In this document: positions 54,008-63,635 of the stretch, piece by piece
Position numbering within the stretch: position 1 is the first letter of the stretch
Layout of the letters: every line of letters begins with the position of its first letter
NCBI RefSeq assembly: GCF_016786255.1
Contig: NZ_JADMKT010000078.1
Location: 264,615 to 328,614 of the forward strand
DNA: 64,000 nt
Source: Robertkochia sediminum
GTDB lineage: Bacteria > Bacteroidota > Bacteroidia > Flavobacteriales > Flavobacteriaceae
Direction of reading: 5' to 3'
Made by a program: the position numbers and the translations under genes
The notes under the pieces: model-generated
The model's input: the letters and a program-made list of their open reading frames with translations, nothing else
Databases searched by the model: none
Told to the model about the DNA's origin: nothing

Positions 54008-54951
54008 GACCTGTTTATTAAATATTCTACCTTGTTATCCAGTAGCGTTGCAGATCTTACGAATGATGGTTTTTCTGTGATATGGGGAAGTAAAAAAGGC
54101 TGGTCTGACCGGGTTTCCTTAAAATCGCATTCGACCCTGAACCCGGAAGGCACTAAACGCTTGAGGTCTGCAATATCGGCCTTACAAAGTACTCTTATGG
54201 CCGAAGGAAAGGTCTTGATACTTACCCCTTCCGGTACATTGGTCACCGATAAGGGTACTTCAAGCATCTTCTCTGAATATCGCGATACTTCTGCATTGAT
54301 CACCACCTTTTGCTCATCAAACTTTAATTTTTTCAGGGAGTCGGGAATAAAGAGGCTCACCTCTCTTACAAAGTCTTCTTTTACCGAACGCAATACGATC
54401 TTTTCTGTAATTACACTGTCCATGGCAGAGACCATATCTTCCGGACCTCTTACCCATATACTGTCCGGCTCTACTTCTAGCGGAGTGGCATATTCATGGT
54501 CTTCCTGAAAAGTCACGGTCAGATCCGGAACTACTTTTACCTTTTTAGCAGCATTCGAACCAAGCGACAGCCATAAGGTATCTTTTAAGACCCGTCGGAT
54601 CTCCAAGCCCTCCAGTTCTCCTTTCATTTGATTCTCCAAGTCGGTACGGGTGAGGTAATACCCTTGCTTACCCGCATTAAAAGACGACACATTAAGCGCC
54701 AGCTCCTTACCAAAGAACCGGTTGTTAAGCAAACGGTATCCGTTGGCATAAACACTGGCATCTACATAATGATCAGGGTCGCCAAGCAAAAGTTTTTCCT
54801 GGGGAACATTCACGTAAGCCACCTGCATTCTCACTGTAGTGATGTATTTCCCCGAAAGGGTGATCATGAGCCATATAAGGAAAGACAACAACAAAAATCC
54901 CAAAAAAACAAGGGATTTAGGTCTGCGTAATGCCTGGGAAACCTTTTTCAC
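54004..54951 (-). CDS. YbbR-like domain protein, membrane-anchored
   Basis: A 315-residue protein with an N-terminal membrane helix (about 15-34) and three extracytoplasmic YbbR-like beta domains. In Firmicutes a YbbR protein (CdaR) controls the diadenylate cyclase CdaA; no cdaA homologue is visible here. Position directly upstream of coaE, overlapping by 4 bp, is a common arrangement in Bacteroidetes. Function unknown. Confidence 0.82.
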   Translation of the reverse strand: MKKVSQALRRPKSLVFLGFLLLSFLIWLMITLSGKYITTVRMQVAYVNVPQEKLLLGDPDHYVDASVYANGYRLLNNRFFGKELALNVSSFNAGKQGYYLTRTDLENQMKGELEGLEIRRVLKDTLWLSLGSNAAKKVKVVPDLTVTFQEDHEYATPLEVEPDSIWVRGPEDMVSAMDSVITEKIVLRSVKEDFVREVSLFIPDSLKKLKFDEQKVVINAEVSRYSEKMLEVPLSVTNVPEGVSIKTFPSAIRVLCKADIADLKRLVPSGFRVECDFKETRSDQPFLLPHITEKPSFVRSATLLDNKVEYLINRS

Positions 54952-54962
54952 GAATAGCGATT

Positions 54963-55964
54963 TTAATTAAAGAAAAGATTTGGAAAGACCTGTTTCGGGT
55001 CCTTTCGCAGTAAATTAACTAAAATATGAGAGTATACAAAGGCCAAACCGTATCCTGTAAATTGCACCAGCACGGCGACAACGGCCATTAGCGCTACCTT
55101 GGGCGAACCTTCTTTTCTAAGGGCATCTGCGAATACGGCAACGAAATACGCACCATAAGCGAGTAATGGCAGATACCAACCCAACAAGGCGGCAAAGAGG
55201 GATATCAACAGTCCGAGCACAAAAACCGTCGGAAACCAGTAAGTGAGCTTTCGGGTATGAGGATGCCAGGAATTTAAGATCGGCCGCGTCTTTCCAAATT
55301 TCCTCACCTGTGTATAAAAGGTATTCCAGGAGATCCTGCGCTTATGAAACACATAGGCTTCCGGGAAGAGCCGGGTCTCGTATCCGGCCTTCCAGATCCT
55401 GATCGTGAGATCGGGATCTTCTCCGGGATGTATCGTACCGAATCCGCCGGTGCGTTCAAATGCCGCTTTAGAGATCCCCATATTGAAGCTCCTGGGCTGA
55501 AACTTGTTCACAGCCTTTTTACCACCGCGAATTCCTCCGGTGGTTAGTACCGAGGTCATAGCGTAGTTGATGGCTTTTTGCAGATCGGTGAACGAGGTGT
55601 GTGCAGCGTCAGGACCCCCGTAACAATCTACATAAGCCGTTCTAAGTTCCCTGTCTGCAGCCTGCAAATACGAAGGCGGTAACAGACAATCCGAATCGAG
55701 AATGATGAAGTAATTACCTCGCGCATGCCTCATACCATAATTACGAGAGTCTCCGGGTCCCGAGTTCTCCTTTTGATAATAGGAGATGTCAAGCAGGTTG
55801 TCAAATGCAGCAACCACCTCCCGGGCATCGAGGTCAGAGCCATCTTCCACGATAACCACCTCGAACGGAATATCCCCCTCCAGGGCGGTCATGGTCTCCA
55901 AAAGTTCCCTGATCTCCTGAGGCCTGTTATATACGGGGATAATAAAAGAATACGATAGATCCAT
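54963..55964 (-). CDS. Family 2 glycosyltransferase, membrane-associated
   Basis: A 333-residue GT2 enzyme. GT-A fold with SFIIPVYNRPQE at the start, nucleotide-sugar DSD (ILDSDCLLP near 92), the acceptor-side GEDPDL near 186 and a C-terminal hydrophobic region with two to three helices (about 240-310). Likely transfers a sugar to a lipid or cell-surface polysaccharide; donor and acceptor unknown. It is 11 bp upstream of the YbbR-like gene, so the GT, ybbR and coaE run together. Confidence 0.88.
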   Translation of the reverse strand: MDLSYSFIIPVYNRPQEIRELLETMTALEGDIPFEVVIVEDGSDLDAREVVAAFDNLLDISYYQKENSGPGDSRNYGMRHARGNYFIILDSDCLLPPSYLQAADRELRTAYVDCYGGPDAAHTSFTDLQKAINYAMTSVLTTGGIRGGKKAVNKFQPRSFNMGISKAAFERTGGFGTIHPGEDPDLTIRIWKAGYETRLFPEAYVFHKRRISWNTFYTQVRKFGKTRPILNSWHPHTRKLTYWFPTVFVLGLLISLFAALLGWYLPLLAYGAYFVAVFADALRKEGSPKVALMAVVAVLVQFTGYGLAFVYSHILVNLLRKDPKQVFPNLFFN

Positions 55965-56033
55965 AGCAGTAAAAAAATACTATTGGCGCCTAAGGCACCA
56001 ATCCTTACAAAAATAGACATTATGGCATAAAAA

Positions 56034-56057
56034 AAGCCACCTTTGGGAAGGTGGCTT
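56034..56057 (-). terminator. Intrinsic terminator after fabI
   Basis: Stem AAGCCACCTT / AAGGTGGCTT with loop TGGG; on the minus strand the T-run follows. It ends fabI 23 bp past its stop. Confidence 0.85.
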
Positions 56058-56079
56058 GTGGGATATTTTTTAAAATGAG

Positions 56080-56892
56080 TTACGACATGAACTTGTCCAT
56101 AACCTCATTACTCACTCCGGTGTTCGAGAATCCTCCATCGTGGAAAAGATTCTGCATGGTTACCTTTTTAGTAAGGTCTGAGAACAGCGAAATGGTATAG
56201 TCTGCACAATCATCGGCAGTAGCATTCCCCAGAGGCGACATCATATCTGCATACGCCAGGAATCCGTCAAATCCTTTAACCCCTTGTCCGGCCGTGGTAG
56301 GAGTCGGAGACTGAGAAATAGTGTTTACACGAACCTTTTTGTCTTTACCGAAGAAGTATCCAAAACTTCTTGCGATCGACTCGAGGTACGCCTTGTTATC
56401 GGCCATATCATTGTAATCAGGGAAGGTACGTTGAGCAGCCATATAGGTAAGGGCTACTACACTACCCCACTCGTTCATAGCATCTTTCTTATAGAGCGTT
56501 TGACACACCTTGTGGAAAGAAAGCGCTGAAACGTCCCATCCTTTTTCTGTAAAACTGTAGTTCTCGTCGGTATAGGCGCGGCCTTTTCTAACGTTTACAG
56601 ACATACCGATAGAGTGCAGCACAAAATCGAGCTTTCCTCCAAGGATCTCCATAGACTTCTCTACGAGATTCTCAAGATCTTCTATATTGGTCGCATCGGC
56701 CGGGATGATCTCTGCTCCGGTCATTTCTGCCAATTCCTTGATCTTACCCATACGCATGGCAATAGGCGCATTGGTCAAAACGAACTGAGCTCCTTCTTCA
56801 TGAGCCCTTACAGCTGTTTTCCACGCGATCGAATTCTCATCAAGAGCTCCGAAGATGATCCCTCTTTTCCCTTTTAATAAGTTGTAAGCCAT
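56080..56892 (-). CDS. fabI: Enoyl-[acyl-carrier-protein] reductase
   Basis: A 270-residue NADH-dependent enzyme of fatty-acid elongation. The Rossmann glycine motif is the FabI form GALDENSIAWK, and the catalytic Tyr160-x6-Lys167 (YNDMADNK) with Tyr150 (TYMAAQRT) is complete. The C-terminal substrate loop region GVKGFDGFLAYADMMSPLGN is canonical (quoted to 20 residues). Monocistronic with its own promoter box and terminator. Confidence 0.95.
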   Translation of the reverse strand: MAYNLLKGKRGIIFGALDENSIAWKTAVRAHEEGAQFVLTNAPIAMRMGKIKELAEMTGAEIIPADATNIEDLENLVEKSMEILGGKLDFVLHSIGMSVNVRKGRAYTDENYSFTEKGWDVSALSFHKVCQTLYKKDAMNEWGSVVALTYMAAQRTFPDYNDMADNKAYLESIARSFGYFFGKDKKVRVNTISQSPTPTTAGQGVKGFDGFLAYADMMSPLGNATADDCADYTISLFSDLTKKVTMQNLFHDGGFSNTGVSNEVMDKFMS

Positions 56893-56936
56893 ATACTTAA
56901 TTGTTAATTTCTGTTATCAGTTGTTTATTGAGGGTT

Positions 56937-56944
56937 CAAAAATA
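56937..56944 (-). promoter_or_regulatory. Promoter -7 box of fabI (TATTTTTG)
   Basis: Exact TAnnTTTG on the minus strand, 45 bp upstream of the fabI ATG. No clear TTG at -33. Confidence 0.5.
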
Positions 56945-57008
56945 TTGAAATTATTCTTAAAACCTTGAGTGAAGCGCACAATTCTAAGGGCTTGGGCATC
57001 GCAAAAGC

Positions 57009-58670
57009 CTATTCTTTTACGGCCAGTAATTCCTTGGCATGAGCCAGTGCAGAATCGGTCAGGGTCTTCCCGCCCAGCATTTCTGCCAATTCTTCAACGC
57101 GTTCCTCATCGCTCAGTTCCTTGATCCCGGTAACGGTTCGCCCATTGGCCTCTGCCTTAAACACCTTAAATTGCCGGTTACCCCGCGCTGCTACCTGAGG
57201 GAGGTGCGTAATGGTGAACACCTGCATGGAAGCGCTCATTTTTTGCATGATCGCTGCCATTTTGTTAGACACCTCTCCCGACACTCCGGTATCGATCTCA
57301 TCGAACATGATCGTAGGGAGCTTCATATATCCCGCCAGCATGGATTTGATCACCAGCATGATCCTCGACAATTCTCCCCCGGAAGCCACCTTCTTAAGTT
57401 CATTAAAGCTACCTCCTTTGTTGGCAGAAAAAAGGAATTCGAGTTCATCCATACCATTAGGTCTGAATTCATCAACCGGTACGATGGCCATATCAAAACG
57501 TGCATTGGGCATTCCCAAGGGCATAAGTGCTGTCTCCAACGCTTTCTTCAGACCGGGGATCACCTCGGTTCTTTTCACCCTAATGGCTTTGGCGGCGGTA
57601 TGAAGCTCCTCCCTAAGGGCTGCAACCCTTGCCTCGGCCCTTGCGATCTCCTCGTCAAGTCCTTCGGTGGCCACTACCTTCTCTTCAAGGGCATCTCTGA
57701 TCTCCATTAGTGTTTCTACTTCCTGCACCCCATGCTTCTTTTGCAGGTCATAGAGTTGTTGTAACCTGGTGTTTACCTGCTCAAGCAGGGCAGGATCGTC
57801 TTCCAAATTCCCCTCCAGGCCGATCAATTCATTCCCGGCATCATCGAGCTCGAGAAAAACCGATGCTATTCTTCCGGCCAGTTCTTTGTATTCCTCCCCA
57901 AAAGAAGCCAGCTTATTTACAGCATTCTTAAGGTCGGTAAGTTGGTTAAGGATGCCATATTGCTCTGCTTCGAGCAATTGTGTACCATAGCCTAACTGCT
58001 CTTTGATGAGCTCTACATTACTCAGGCGTTCGTACGTGCCTTCAAGCTCTTCAAGAAGTCCGGGTTCTAATTTTGCTTCGATGAGCTCATTGAGCAAAAA
58101 CTGGTTGTAATCATGTTCCTTGATGGCCTGCTGTTTCTGCTCCTGCAATTGCATGAGTTGCTTTTCTTCTTTTCTGAAAGCGCGCAGTTTCTTTCTGTAA
58201 TCCTGAAGCATGCCACCCACTCCGGCAACGGCATCGACAAACCTGAACTGAAAATCGTTCTCTGTAAGCCTCAGGGTTTGGTGTTGGGAGTGGATATCTA
58301 CCAGCTGTTCCCCAAGTGATGCAAGAACGGTCAGGGTCACTGGGGTATCATTAATAAAAGCCCTTGATTTTCCACTAGGCAGGATCTCTCTCCTGATAAT
58401 TGTTTGCTCCTCATAATCGAGATCTTCTTGCGCAAAGAATTCTGCCAGTTCGTAACCACGTACGTCAAAGGCTGCTTCCAGAACACATTTTGACTCCGGG
58501 TCCCTGAGACTGTTCAGGTCGGCTCGCTTCCCCAGGATCAGGGAGAGTCCGCCTAGGAGAATGGATTTTCCGGCCCCTGTTTCACCGGTTATGGTGATAA
58601 ATCCCCCATCGAAATTCACTTGAAGTGTATCGATAAGGGCATAATTCTTAATACTTAGAGATCTTAGCAA
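57009..58670 (-). CDS. recN: DNA repair protein RecN
   Basis: A 553-residue SMC-like ATPase for recombinational double-strand-break repair. Walker A GETGAGKSILLG at 29-40, a long coiled coil (about 160-370), the ABC signature SGGELSRIMLVIKS near 440 and Walker B TIMFDEIDTGVSG near 465. Length is normal. Encoded just downstream of the DUF4835 gene. Confidence 0.95.
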   Translation of the reverse strand: MLRSLSIKNYALIDTLQVNFDGGFITITGETGAGKSILLGGLSLILGKRADLNSLRDPESKCVLEAAFDVRGYELAEFFAQEDLDYEEQTIIRREILPSGKSRAFINDTPVTLTVLASLGEQLVDIHSQHQTLRLTENDFQFRFVDAVAGVGGMLQDYRKKLRAFRKEEKQLMQLQEQKQQAIKEHDYNQFLLNELIEAKLEPGLLEELEGTYERLSNVELIKEQLGYGTQLLEAEQYGILNQLTDLKNAVNKLASFGEEYKELAGRIASVFLELDDAGNELIGLEGNLEDDPALLEQVNTRLQQLYDLQKKHGVQEVETLMEIRDALEEKVVATEGLDEEIARAEARVAALREELHTAAKAIRVKRTEVIPGLKKALETALMPLGMPNARFDMAIVPVDEFRPNGMDELEFLFSANKGGSFNELKKVASGGELSRIMLVIKSMLAGYMKLPTIMFDEIDTGVSGEVSNKMAAIMQKMSASMQVFTITHLPQVAARGNRQFKVFKAEANGRTVTGIKELSDEERVEELAEMLGGKTLTDSALAHAKELLAVKE

Positions 58671-58726
58671 GACTTAAAATTTTATCCCCAAATATAAAGG
58701 TATTTTACCCTCGAAAAAAAGAGATT

Positions 58727-59614
58727 TTACTTGATCCTTGACCAGGTATCAGTGTAAAGCGGAGCTATGTTTCCCAGAGTTTCGACCAGCTTGGCCGTAT
58801 CCATGGCAGGACCACCGGAAAAGATATTGGCGATCTCATCAGATTTCGCGTCAAAGAAGGTTTGCAACACGAACGAATTAGGCCTGTTCTGATTCAAACG
58901 GGCAAATAAATTCATGGAAGCTGCAACAGACCGTTTTCCCAGCATCGGATTTTCTGCCATGTTGTCCATCCCTAGGCGGTGGTAATTATACAGCGCCAAA
59001 CGGTATTCTCTAAAGGTATTCGACAACAGGTTATCGGTAAGCTCCCAACGGGTTCGGTTTCCGTCGGTTTGTTGCCAACCTGCAAATCCGCTTCCCTGCG
59101 CCAATCCTACGATATTCTGCGCCTGCTTGAAGAAGGGTGTTCCCCCTTCTCTTGAAAACGTATCTGCATCGATGCCAAGGATCACGTAGATATAATAGGT
59201 AAGCACGGCGGTGAGGTTCGAATCAAAAACATTAGGATTGAAGAACAACGGCTGAAATTCGACGTAATTAAAACTGAATTGTTTATCGCGGTGATTAAAA
59301 ACCGGCGATTGGTAATTGCTGTTAAACACCTCTCGATTAGACTGTATCTGGAGGGTACCGTTAAAGCTGCTGTTCTCGTAATCGGTAATGGTTAACAGCA
59401 TGCTGCACTCTATTCTTTTTTCGGGCTCCACCTGCATGTTGGTCCATCGCGTGCGGTTTACGAAGTCGTTCAGGGAGCGCTCGAGGGTTCTGAAGATCTG
59501 CTGATTGGTCTGATCTACCTGATCGGAATTTACAATTACGGTGCAGTTAATTTCCTGTGCAAAGGCACAATAACCAAAGATCAGGAATAAAAGGAAGTTA
59601 ATTCTCTTGAGCAT
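58727..59614 (-). CDS. porD: DUF4835 (PorD-like) exported protein
   Basis: A 295-residue protein with a signal peptide (MLKRINFLLFLIFGYCAFAQ). The mature part begins EINCTVIVNSDQVDQTN and continues with FRTLERSLNDFVNRTRW, typical of DUF4835. PorD, a type IX secretion accessory in Porphyromonas, belongs to this family. The gene order coaBC-DUF4835-recN is a frequent Bacteroidetes arrangement. It overlaps the coaBC end by 17 bp. A T9SS role fits the sorting-domain substrate elsewhere in the window. Confidence 0.8.
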   Translation of the reverse strand: MLKRINFLLFLIFGYCAFAQEINCTVIVNSDQVDQTNQQIFRTLERSLNDFVNRTRWTNMQVEPEKRIECSMLLTITDYENSSFNGTLQIQSNREVFNSNYQSPVFNHRDKQFSFNYVEFQPLFFNPNVFDSNLTAVLTYYIYVILGIDADTFSREGGTPFFKQAQNIVGLAQGSGFAGWQQTDGNRTRWELTDNLLSNTFREYRLALYNYHRLGMDNMAENPMLGKRSVAASMNLFARLNQNRPNSFVLQTFFDAKSDEIANIFSGGPAMDTAKLVETLGNIAPLYTDTWSRIK

Positions 59615-60818
59615 TTAAGCGCAGCAGGATTTGGTTAAAGATATCGGCTGCCACTTCGGTCTTTGACTTCAGGGCAAACGGCACAGACTTTCCGCGGTTA
59701 TCGATAAAAGTAATTTTATTTGTCGGTTTATCAAAACCGGCTCCTTCATCATTTAACGAATTTAACACGATAGCATCAAGGTGCTTGCGCTCGAGCTTCC
59801 CTTGTGCATTTTCCATCTCATTCTCCGTTTCCAGTGCAAAACCTACCAGGTATTGCCCCTGTTTTGCTTTACCCAGGGATGCCAATATATCTTGTGTAGG
59901 CTCCAGGGCGATCTCCATTTTGGCGGTCTTCTTTTTGATCTTTTGGTCTGCAACCTTTGAAGGACGGAAATCGGCTACTGCCGCCGCCATGACCACAATA
60001 TCGGTATGGGGATAGTACTCATGAACCTTTTCGTACATATCTCTGGCCGTTACCACCCTAACCAGGGTAATTTCTGTATTGGCCACTTCAAGATGGGTCG
60101 GTCCGGAAATAAGGGTAACCTCAGCACCCATATCGGCTGCGCAGTGCGCCAGTTCAAAGCCCATTTTTCCGGAGGCGCGATTCCCGATAAACCGCACCGG
60201 ATCGATGGGTTCATGCGTCGGCCCGGCCGTGATCAAGACCTTTTTACCGAATAACGGAGCCTGACGCTTAAGATGATCACAAATAAAAGCAACAATATCA
60301 TCAGGTTCTGCCATACGCCCCTCACCCACTAGTCCGCTGGCTAGCTCGCCGGTGCCGGCAGGGATCACCGTATTGCCGAAGGATCTTAATTTCTCAAGTG
60401 ATTTTGATGTGGAGGGATGCTTGTACATATCCAGGTCCATAGCCGGGGCTACAAAAACCGGACATTTAGCAGAAAGGTATGTGGCCAGCAAGAGATTATC
60501 GCAAACCCCATTGGACATTTTCGAAAGTGTATTGGCAGTAGCGGGAGCTACCACCATCAGGTCTGCCCATAGCCCAAGGTCTACATGACTGTTCCATACA
60601 TCGTTCTCATCTTCTTCATTTACAAAAGATGACAACACCGGATGTTTAGACAATGTAGAAAGCGTTAAAGGGGTAACGAATTCTTTAGCACTCTCCGTCA
60701 TTACCACTTTAACGCTTGCTCCGGCCTTGATAAGTGATCTTACCAAAATGGCCGATTTATATGCGGCTATACCACCGGATATTCCAAGTAGAACTTTTTT
60801 GCCGCTAAGTATGGACAT
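59598..60818 (-). CDS. coaBC: Bifunctional phosphopantothenoylcysteine decarboxylase / phosphopantothenate-cysteine ligase
   Basis: A 406-residue bifunctional enzyme for two steps of CoA synthesis. CoaC half (1-185): flavin-binding GISGGIAAYKSA, NSHVDLGLWADLMVVAPATA (decarboxylase His in SHVDL) and the substrate-recognition PAMDLDMY. CoaB half: ITAGPTHEPIDPVRFIGN and NRASGKMG, with KIKKK near 300. The start follows rpoZ by 3 bp, and its end overlaps the DUF4835 start. Confidence 0.95.
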   Translation of the reverse strand: MSILSGKKVLLGISGGIAAYKSAILVRSLIKAGASVKVVMTESAKEFVTPLTLSTLSKHPVLSSFVNEEDENDVWNSHVDLGLWADLMVVAPATANTLSKMSNGVCDNLLLATYLSAKCPVFVAPAMDLDMYKHPSTSKSLEKLRSFGNTVIPAGTGELASGLVGEGRMAEPDDIVAFICDHLKRQAPLFGKKVLITAGPTHEPIDPVRFIGNRASGKMGFELAHCAADMGAEVTLISGPTHLEVANTEITLVRVVTARDMYEKVHEYYPHTDIVVMAAAVADFRPSKVADQKIKKKTAKMEIALEPTQDILASLGKAKQGQYLVGFALETENEMENAQGKLERKHLDAIVLNSLNDEGAGFDKPTNKITFIDNRGKSVPFALKSKTEVAADIFNQILLRLNAQEN

Positions 60819-60821
60819 GCC

Positions 60822-61145
60822 CTACTCTTTTTCTGTGTTTCTGTAATAGATCTTATCGTTAAGCCACTCCTCGATAGCCATGGCATGAGGCTTAGGAAGC
60901 TTTTCGTAGAATTTAGAAACTTCAATTTGCTCCTTATTCTCAAAGATCTCCTCGAGACTGTCGGTATAGGTTGCAAACTCTTCGAGCTTTTCGATAAGTT
61001 CCTTTTTAATTTCTGCATTGATCTGGTTTGCTCTCTTAGCAACCACAGAAATAGCCTCGTAGATATTTTCTGTAGGGGTATCCACCTCATTACGGTTATA
61101 AGTAATGGTAGAAACCGGTGCTTCAGAATTTCTAAGTTCGCTCAT
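60822..61145 (-). CDS. rpoZ: DNA-directed RNA polymerase omega subunit (Bacteroidetes form)
   Basis: A 107-residue protein with the omega-like core ENIYEAISVVAKRANQINAE near residues 27-46, an acidic helical middle and a C-terminal tail extended relative to E. coli omega. The Bacteroidetes subunit is more divergent and longer than the proteobacterial one. Its place between bamD and coaBC, 8 bp and 3 bp away, is a familiar gene order. Confidence 0.85.
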   Translation of the reverse strand: MSELRNSEAPVSTITYNRNEVDTPTENIYEAISVVAKRANQINAEIKKELIEKLEEFATYTDSLEEIFENKEQIEVSKFYEKLPKPHAMAIEEWLNDKIYYRNTEKE

Positions 61146-61153
61146 GATCTTCG

Positions 61154-61960
61154 TTATTTACTAAATTGTTCTAATTCACTCTGTATATCGGCCAGCATTT
61201 TATCGGCCTCTTCGCGATAACTACCCTCAGGATAATCCTTTATGAGGGTCTCATAGGTAGCTACAGCGTTATTATATCGCTCTTCCCTCTTACTTAAAAT
61301 ACTGTTCGAGGCAAGGTTATATTCTGCAAGATACTTATTAAAAAGCGCATCTTCACGGTATGCTGAACCGGGATGATCTTTTAAAAATAACTCAAAAGCC
61401 TTTATCGAACCAAAATAATCGGATATGGTGTTGTATTGTTTCGCTATTTCAAAAGCTTTCTTATCCAGCTTATTTCTAAGCTCCTGCACCATGGCATTGG
61501 CTTCTTCCTGGTGCTGGGATTGAGGATACGAATTTATAAAAGCCTGCAATCCAGTTAAAGCCTCCCGTGTTAATTCCTGATCCAGACTGTATTTCGGAGC
61601 GGTAAGAAACTTACTCTTTGCACCCAAAAAAGAAGCTTCTTCTGCTTTTTCACTCTTTGGGTATGACTTCGAAAAACGTTCGAACTGGTAGGAAGACTGA
61701 TAGTACTGACCTACCTGGTAATAACTGTCTGCATAGAAATAGATCAATCGCTCTCCCTGTGGCTTACCAATATAGTTAGGAACGATCTGGTCAAAAAGCC
61801 TTAAGGCCTTTCTGTGATCACCTTCATTATACAGCTTTTCAGCCATATCGTATTTCTGCTTCATATCATCTTCCTTGAGCACTTTCTGATACTCACTACA
61901 TGAAGACAATAGCACAGTGGTCAATATACCGGCAATAAGGGGTAGGTACTTTTTAATCAT
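61154..61960 (-). CDS. bamD: Outer-membrane assembly lipoprotein BamD
   Basis: A 268-residue lipoprotein of the BAM complex. Lipobox LSSC (Cys21), then TPR repeats covering most of the mature protein, including GERLIYFYADSYYQVGQYYQ near 78-97 and SYPQSQHQEEANAMV. Inserts outer-membrane proteins with BamA. A TAATTTTG box ends only five bases before the ATG, so an mRNA started there would be leaderless. First gene of bamD-rpoZ-coaBC-DUF4835. Confidence 0.93.
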   Translation of the reverse strand: MIKKYLPLIAGILTTVLLSSCSEYQKVLKEDDMKQKYDMAEKLYNEGDHRKALRLFDQIVPNYIGKPQGERLIYFYADSYYQVGQYYQSSYQFERFSKSYPKSEKAEEASFLGAKSKFLTAPKYSLDQELTREALTGLQAFINSYPQSQHQEEANAMVQELRNKLDKKAFEIAKQYNTISDYFGSIKAFELFLKDHPGSAYREDALFNKYLAEYNLASNSILSKREERYNNAVATYETLIKDYPEGSYREEADKMLADIQSELEQFSK

Positions 61961-62021
61961 CGGGCAAAATTAGATAAATATCTTAAAATTAAAAAACTAT
62001 TTAATCCGTACTAAAAGTAAA

Positions 62022-62072
62022 ACAGGCAAGTTAAAGTTAAAACAGATTAATACAACTTTAACGCCCGCCTGT
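62022..62072. repeat. Nested inverted repeat between dapA and bamD
   Basis: Arms ACAGGC (62022-62027) and GCCTGT (62067-62072) enclose GTTAAAGTT (62030-62038) and AACTTTAAC (62054-62062), separated by 15 bp. Together they form a cruciform-capable element. No T-run is adjacent, so it is not an obvious terminator. It lies 60-110 bp upstream of bamD. Confidence 0.6.
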
Positions 62073-62090
62073 ATTTTGGCAATTTAGCAT

Positions 62091-62127
62091 AAAAAAAGGC
62101 TTTAACAAGGATATTGCTAAAACCTTT
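62091..62127 (-). terminator. Intrinsic terminator after dapA
   Basis: A 16-bp stem forms on the minus-strand RNA between arms 62095-62108 and 62114-62127 with two G-U pairs. On the plus strand the same positions would be C-A mismatches, so it works only in the dapA direction. A T-run follows. Confidence 0.85.
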
Positions 62128-62151
62128 CCATGTATTTGTTCATGTCCCGGA

Positions 62152-63042
62152 TCAGGTAAATGCCGTACCTACCTGAAGGTATCTGGAGATCCTGGAACGC
62201 AATTCTGAAGTTGCCACTACCAAAGGGAGGCGAACCTCAGCACTCTCGACAATATCAAGTTGTTCCAGTACCGCTTTGATCCCGGCAGGATTCCCTTCCT
62301 CAAAAATAAGATCGATAATATCCATGAGATCGTAATGGAGGGCATTGGCCTTCTCGAGATTACCCTCGAGCGCTGCATTGACCATAGCAGTGAACTTTTC
62401 GGGAAGTCCTTGTGCGATAACCGAGATCACTCCTGCCCCTCCGCTAAGCGTCATAGGCAAGGTAAGCATATCGTCTCCTGAGATCACCATAAAATCATCC
62501 GGCACACCTTTAAGCAATCTAAAAGCCTGAACAAGGTCACCCGCAGCTTCTTTAATACCGATGATGTTGCCAAATTTCTCTGCCAGACGAATTACGGTTT
62601 CCGGGAGCATATTAGACCCGGTTCTGCCCGGAACATTATAAAGGATAACCGGCAGTGGGGAGTTCAGGGCTACCTGCTCGAAATGCTTATAAATACCTTC
62701 CTGCGTAGGTTTGTTATAATAAGGAGATACCGATAATACGGCATCGAAACCATTAAGCGCTTCTTTGTTGAGCGCTTTTACAACGGCCGCGGTATTATTA
62801 CCGCCTACACCCAAAACAAGAGGCAAACGGCCGGCATTAACCCGAATCACGGTATCCTTCACCAATTGCTGCTCTTCTGCGGTAAGGGTAGCCGGCTCTC
62901 CGGTAGTTCCCAATACCACGAGGTAGTCGACACCTCCGGCAACAGCATACTCCACCAAACGCTCCAGTGAGCGCACATCAACACTTAGATCGTGCCTGAA
63001 CGGTGTAACCAGCGCTACACCTGTTCCTGTAAATGATTTCAT
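62152..63042 (-). CDS. dapA: 4-hydroxy-tetrahydrodipicolinate synthase
   Basis: A 296-residue (beta/alpha)8 aldolase that condenses pyruvate and aspartate semialdehyde in the lysine/diaminopimelate pathway. The Schiff-base lysine is Lys164 ([10 protein letters not shown]); Tyr135 (LYNVPGRTG) and Thr46/47 (LGTTGEP) complete the proton relay. Normal length. It starts 2 bp after the DUF6913 stop, so these two are co-transcribed. Confidence 0.95.
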   Translation of the reverse strand: MKSFTGTGVALVTPFRHDLSVDVRSLERLVEYAVAGGVDYLVVLGTTGEPATLTAEEQQLVKDTVIRVNAGRLPLVLGVGGNNTAAVVKALNKEALNGFDAVLSVSPYYNKPTQEGIYKHFEQVALNSPLPVILYNVPGRTGSNMLPETVIRLAEKFGNIIGIKEAAGDLVQAFRLLKGVPDDFMVISGDDMLTLPMTLSGGAGVISVIAQGLPEKFTAMVNAALEGNLEKANALHYDLMDIIDLIFEEGNPAGIKAVLEQLDIVESAEVRLPLVVATSELRSRISRYLQVGTAFT

Positions 63043-63044
63043 CC

Positions 63045-63569
63045 TTACAATTTATTTAAGATCCTTAAATACTTTACCAACTCTTTCTGAAACCCCTCCA
63101 GATCATTCTCTCCAACCATTAGGGTAAGATCATTGATACCGGAATTAGCCTCACCAAGACCTACCTTAAAGGAAGCCCTTGTCAACACCGAAACCAAATG
63201 CATCACACTTTCAGCACCTGAATAATAATTCACCAACAGGTCGTAATCCCGGGTTAAAAACTCCTTTGCTTCAGGCGTCCGGACCGTACCATTAGACTTT
63301 ACAGAACTTGAAGCGAACACAGGAATAAGGTAATTCACATTCTTATACACCTTTTCTACGTGCCCCAGGATGTAAACACTGTTGTTGTCTACACCCAAAG
63401 CTGATGCCAAATTCATTAACGGCTTAAAATCGGAAAGCTTATCGTAATCGATAATGATCGCCAGGGTATTAATCCCCTTTTTATCCGTATTGCCAGGAAC
63501 CACGGCATTTCCGAGCTCCTTTTTAATGATTTTATTTATGGCCTTTTCCTTTAAACTCCTGAAAATCAT
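63045..63569 (-). CDS. DUF6913 protein
   Basis: A 174-residue cytoplasmic protein with no signal peptide. [20 protein letters not shown] near 37-56 and [19 protein letters not shown] near 110-128 suggest an alpha/beta fold. This family is paired with dapA in flavobacteria, and the 2-bp spacing here agrees. Function unknown. Preceded by a good promoter. Confidence 0.75.
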   Translation of the reverse strand: MIFRSLKEKAINKIIKKELGNAVVPGNTDKKGINTLAIIIDYDKLSDFKPLMNLASALGVDNNSVYILGHVEKVYKNVNYLIPVFASSSVKSNGTVRTPEAKEFLTRDYDLLVNYYSGAESVMHLVSVLTRASFKVGLGEANSGINDLTLMVGENDLEGFQKELVKYLRILNKL

Positions 63570-63589
63570 CTATCTTTAAGATTTGGAGA

Positions 63590-63622
63590 CAAAGGTAAAA
63601 TTTTAATGGTTATCGTTCTCAA
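63590..63622 (-). promoter_or_regulatory. Promoter of DUF6913-dapA
   Basis: On the minus strand TTG (63620-63622) is followed after 22 bp by exact TACCTTTG (63590-63597), about 20 bp upstream of the DUF6913 ATG. Confidence 0.55.
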
Positions 63623-63635
63623 ATTTACAACAGTC

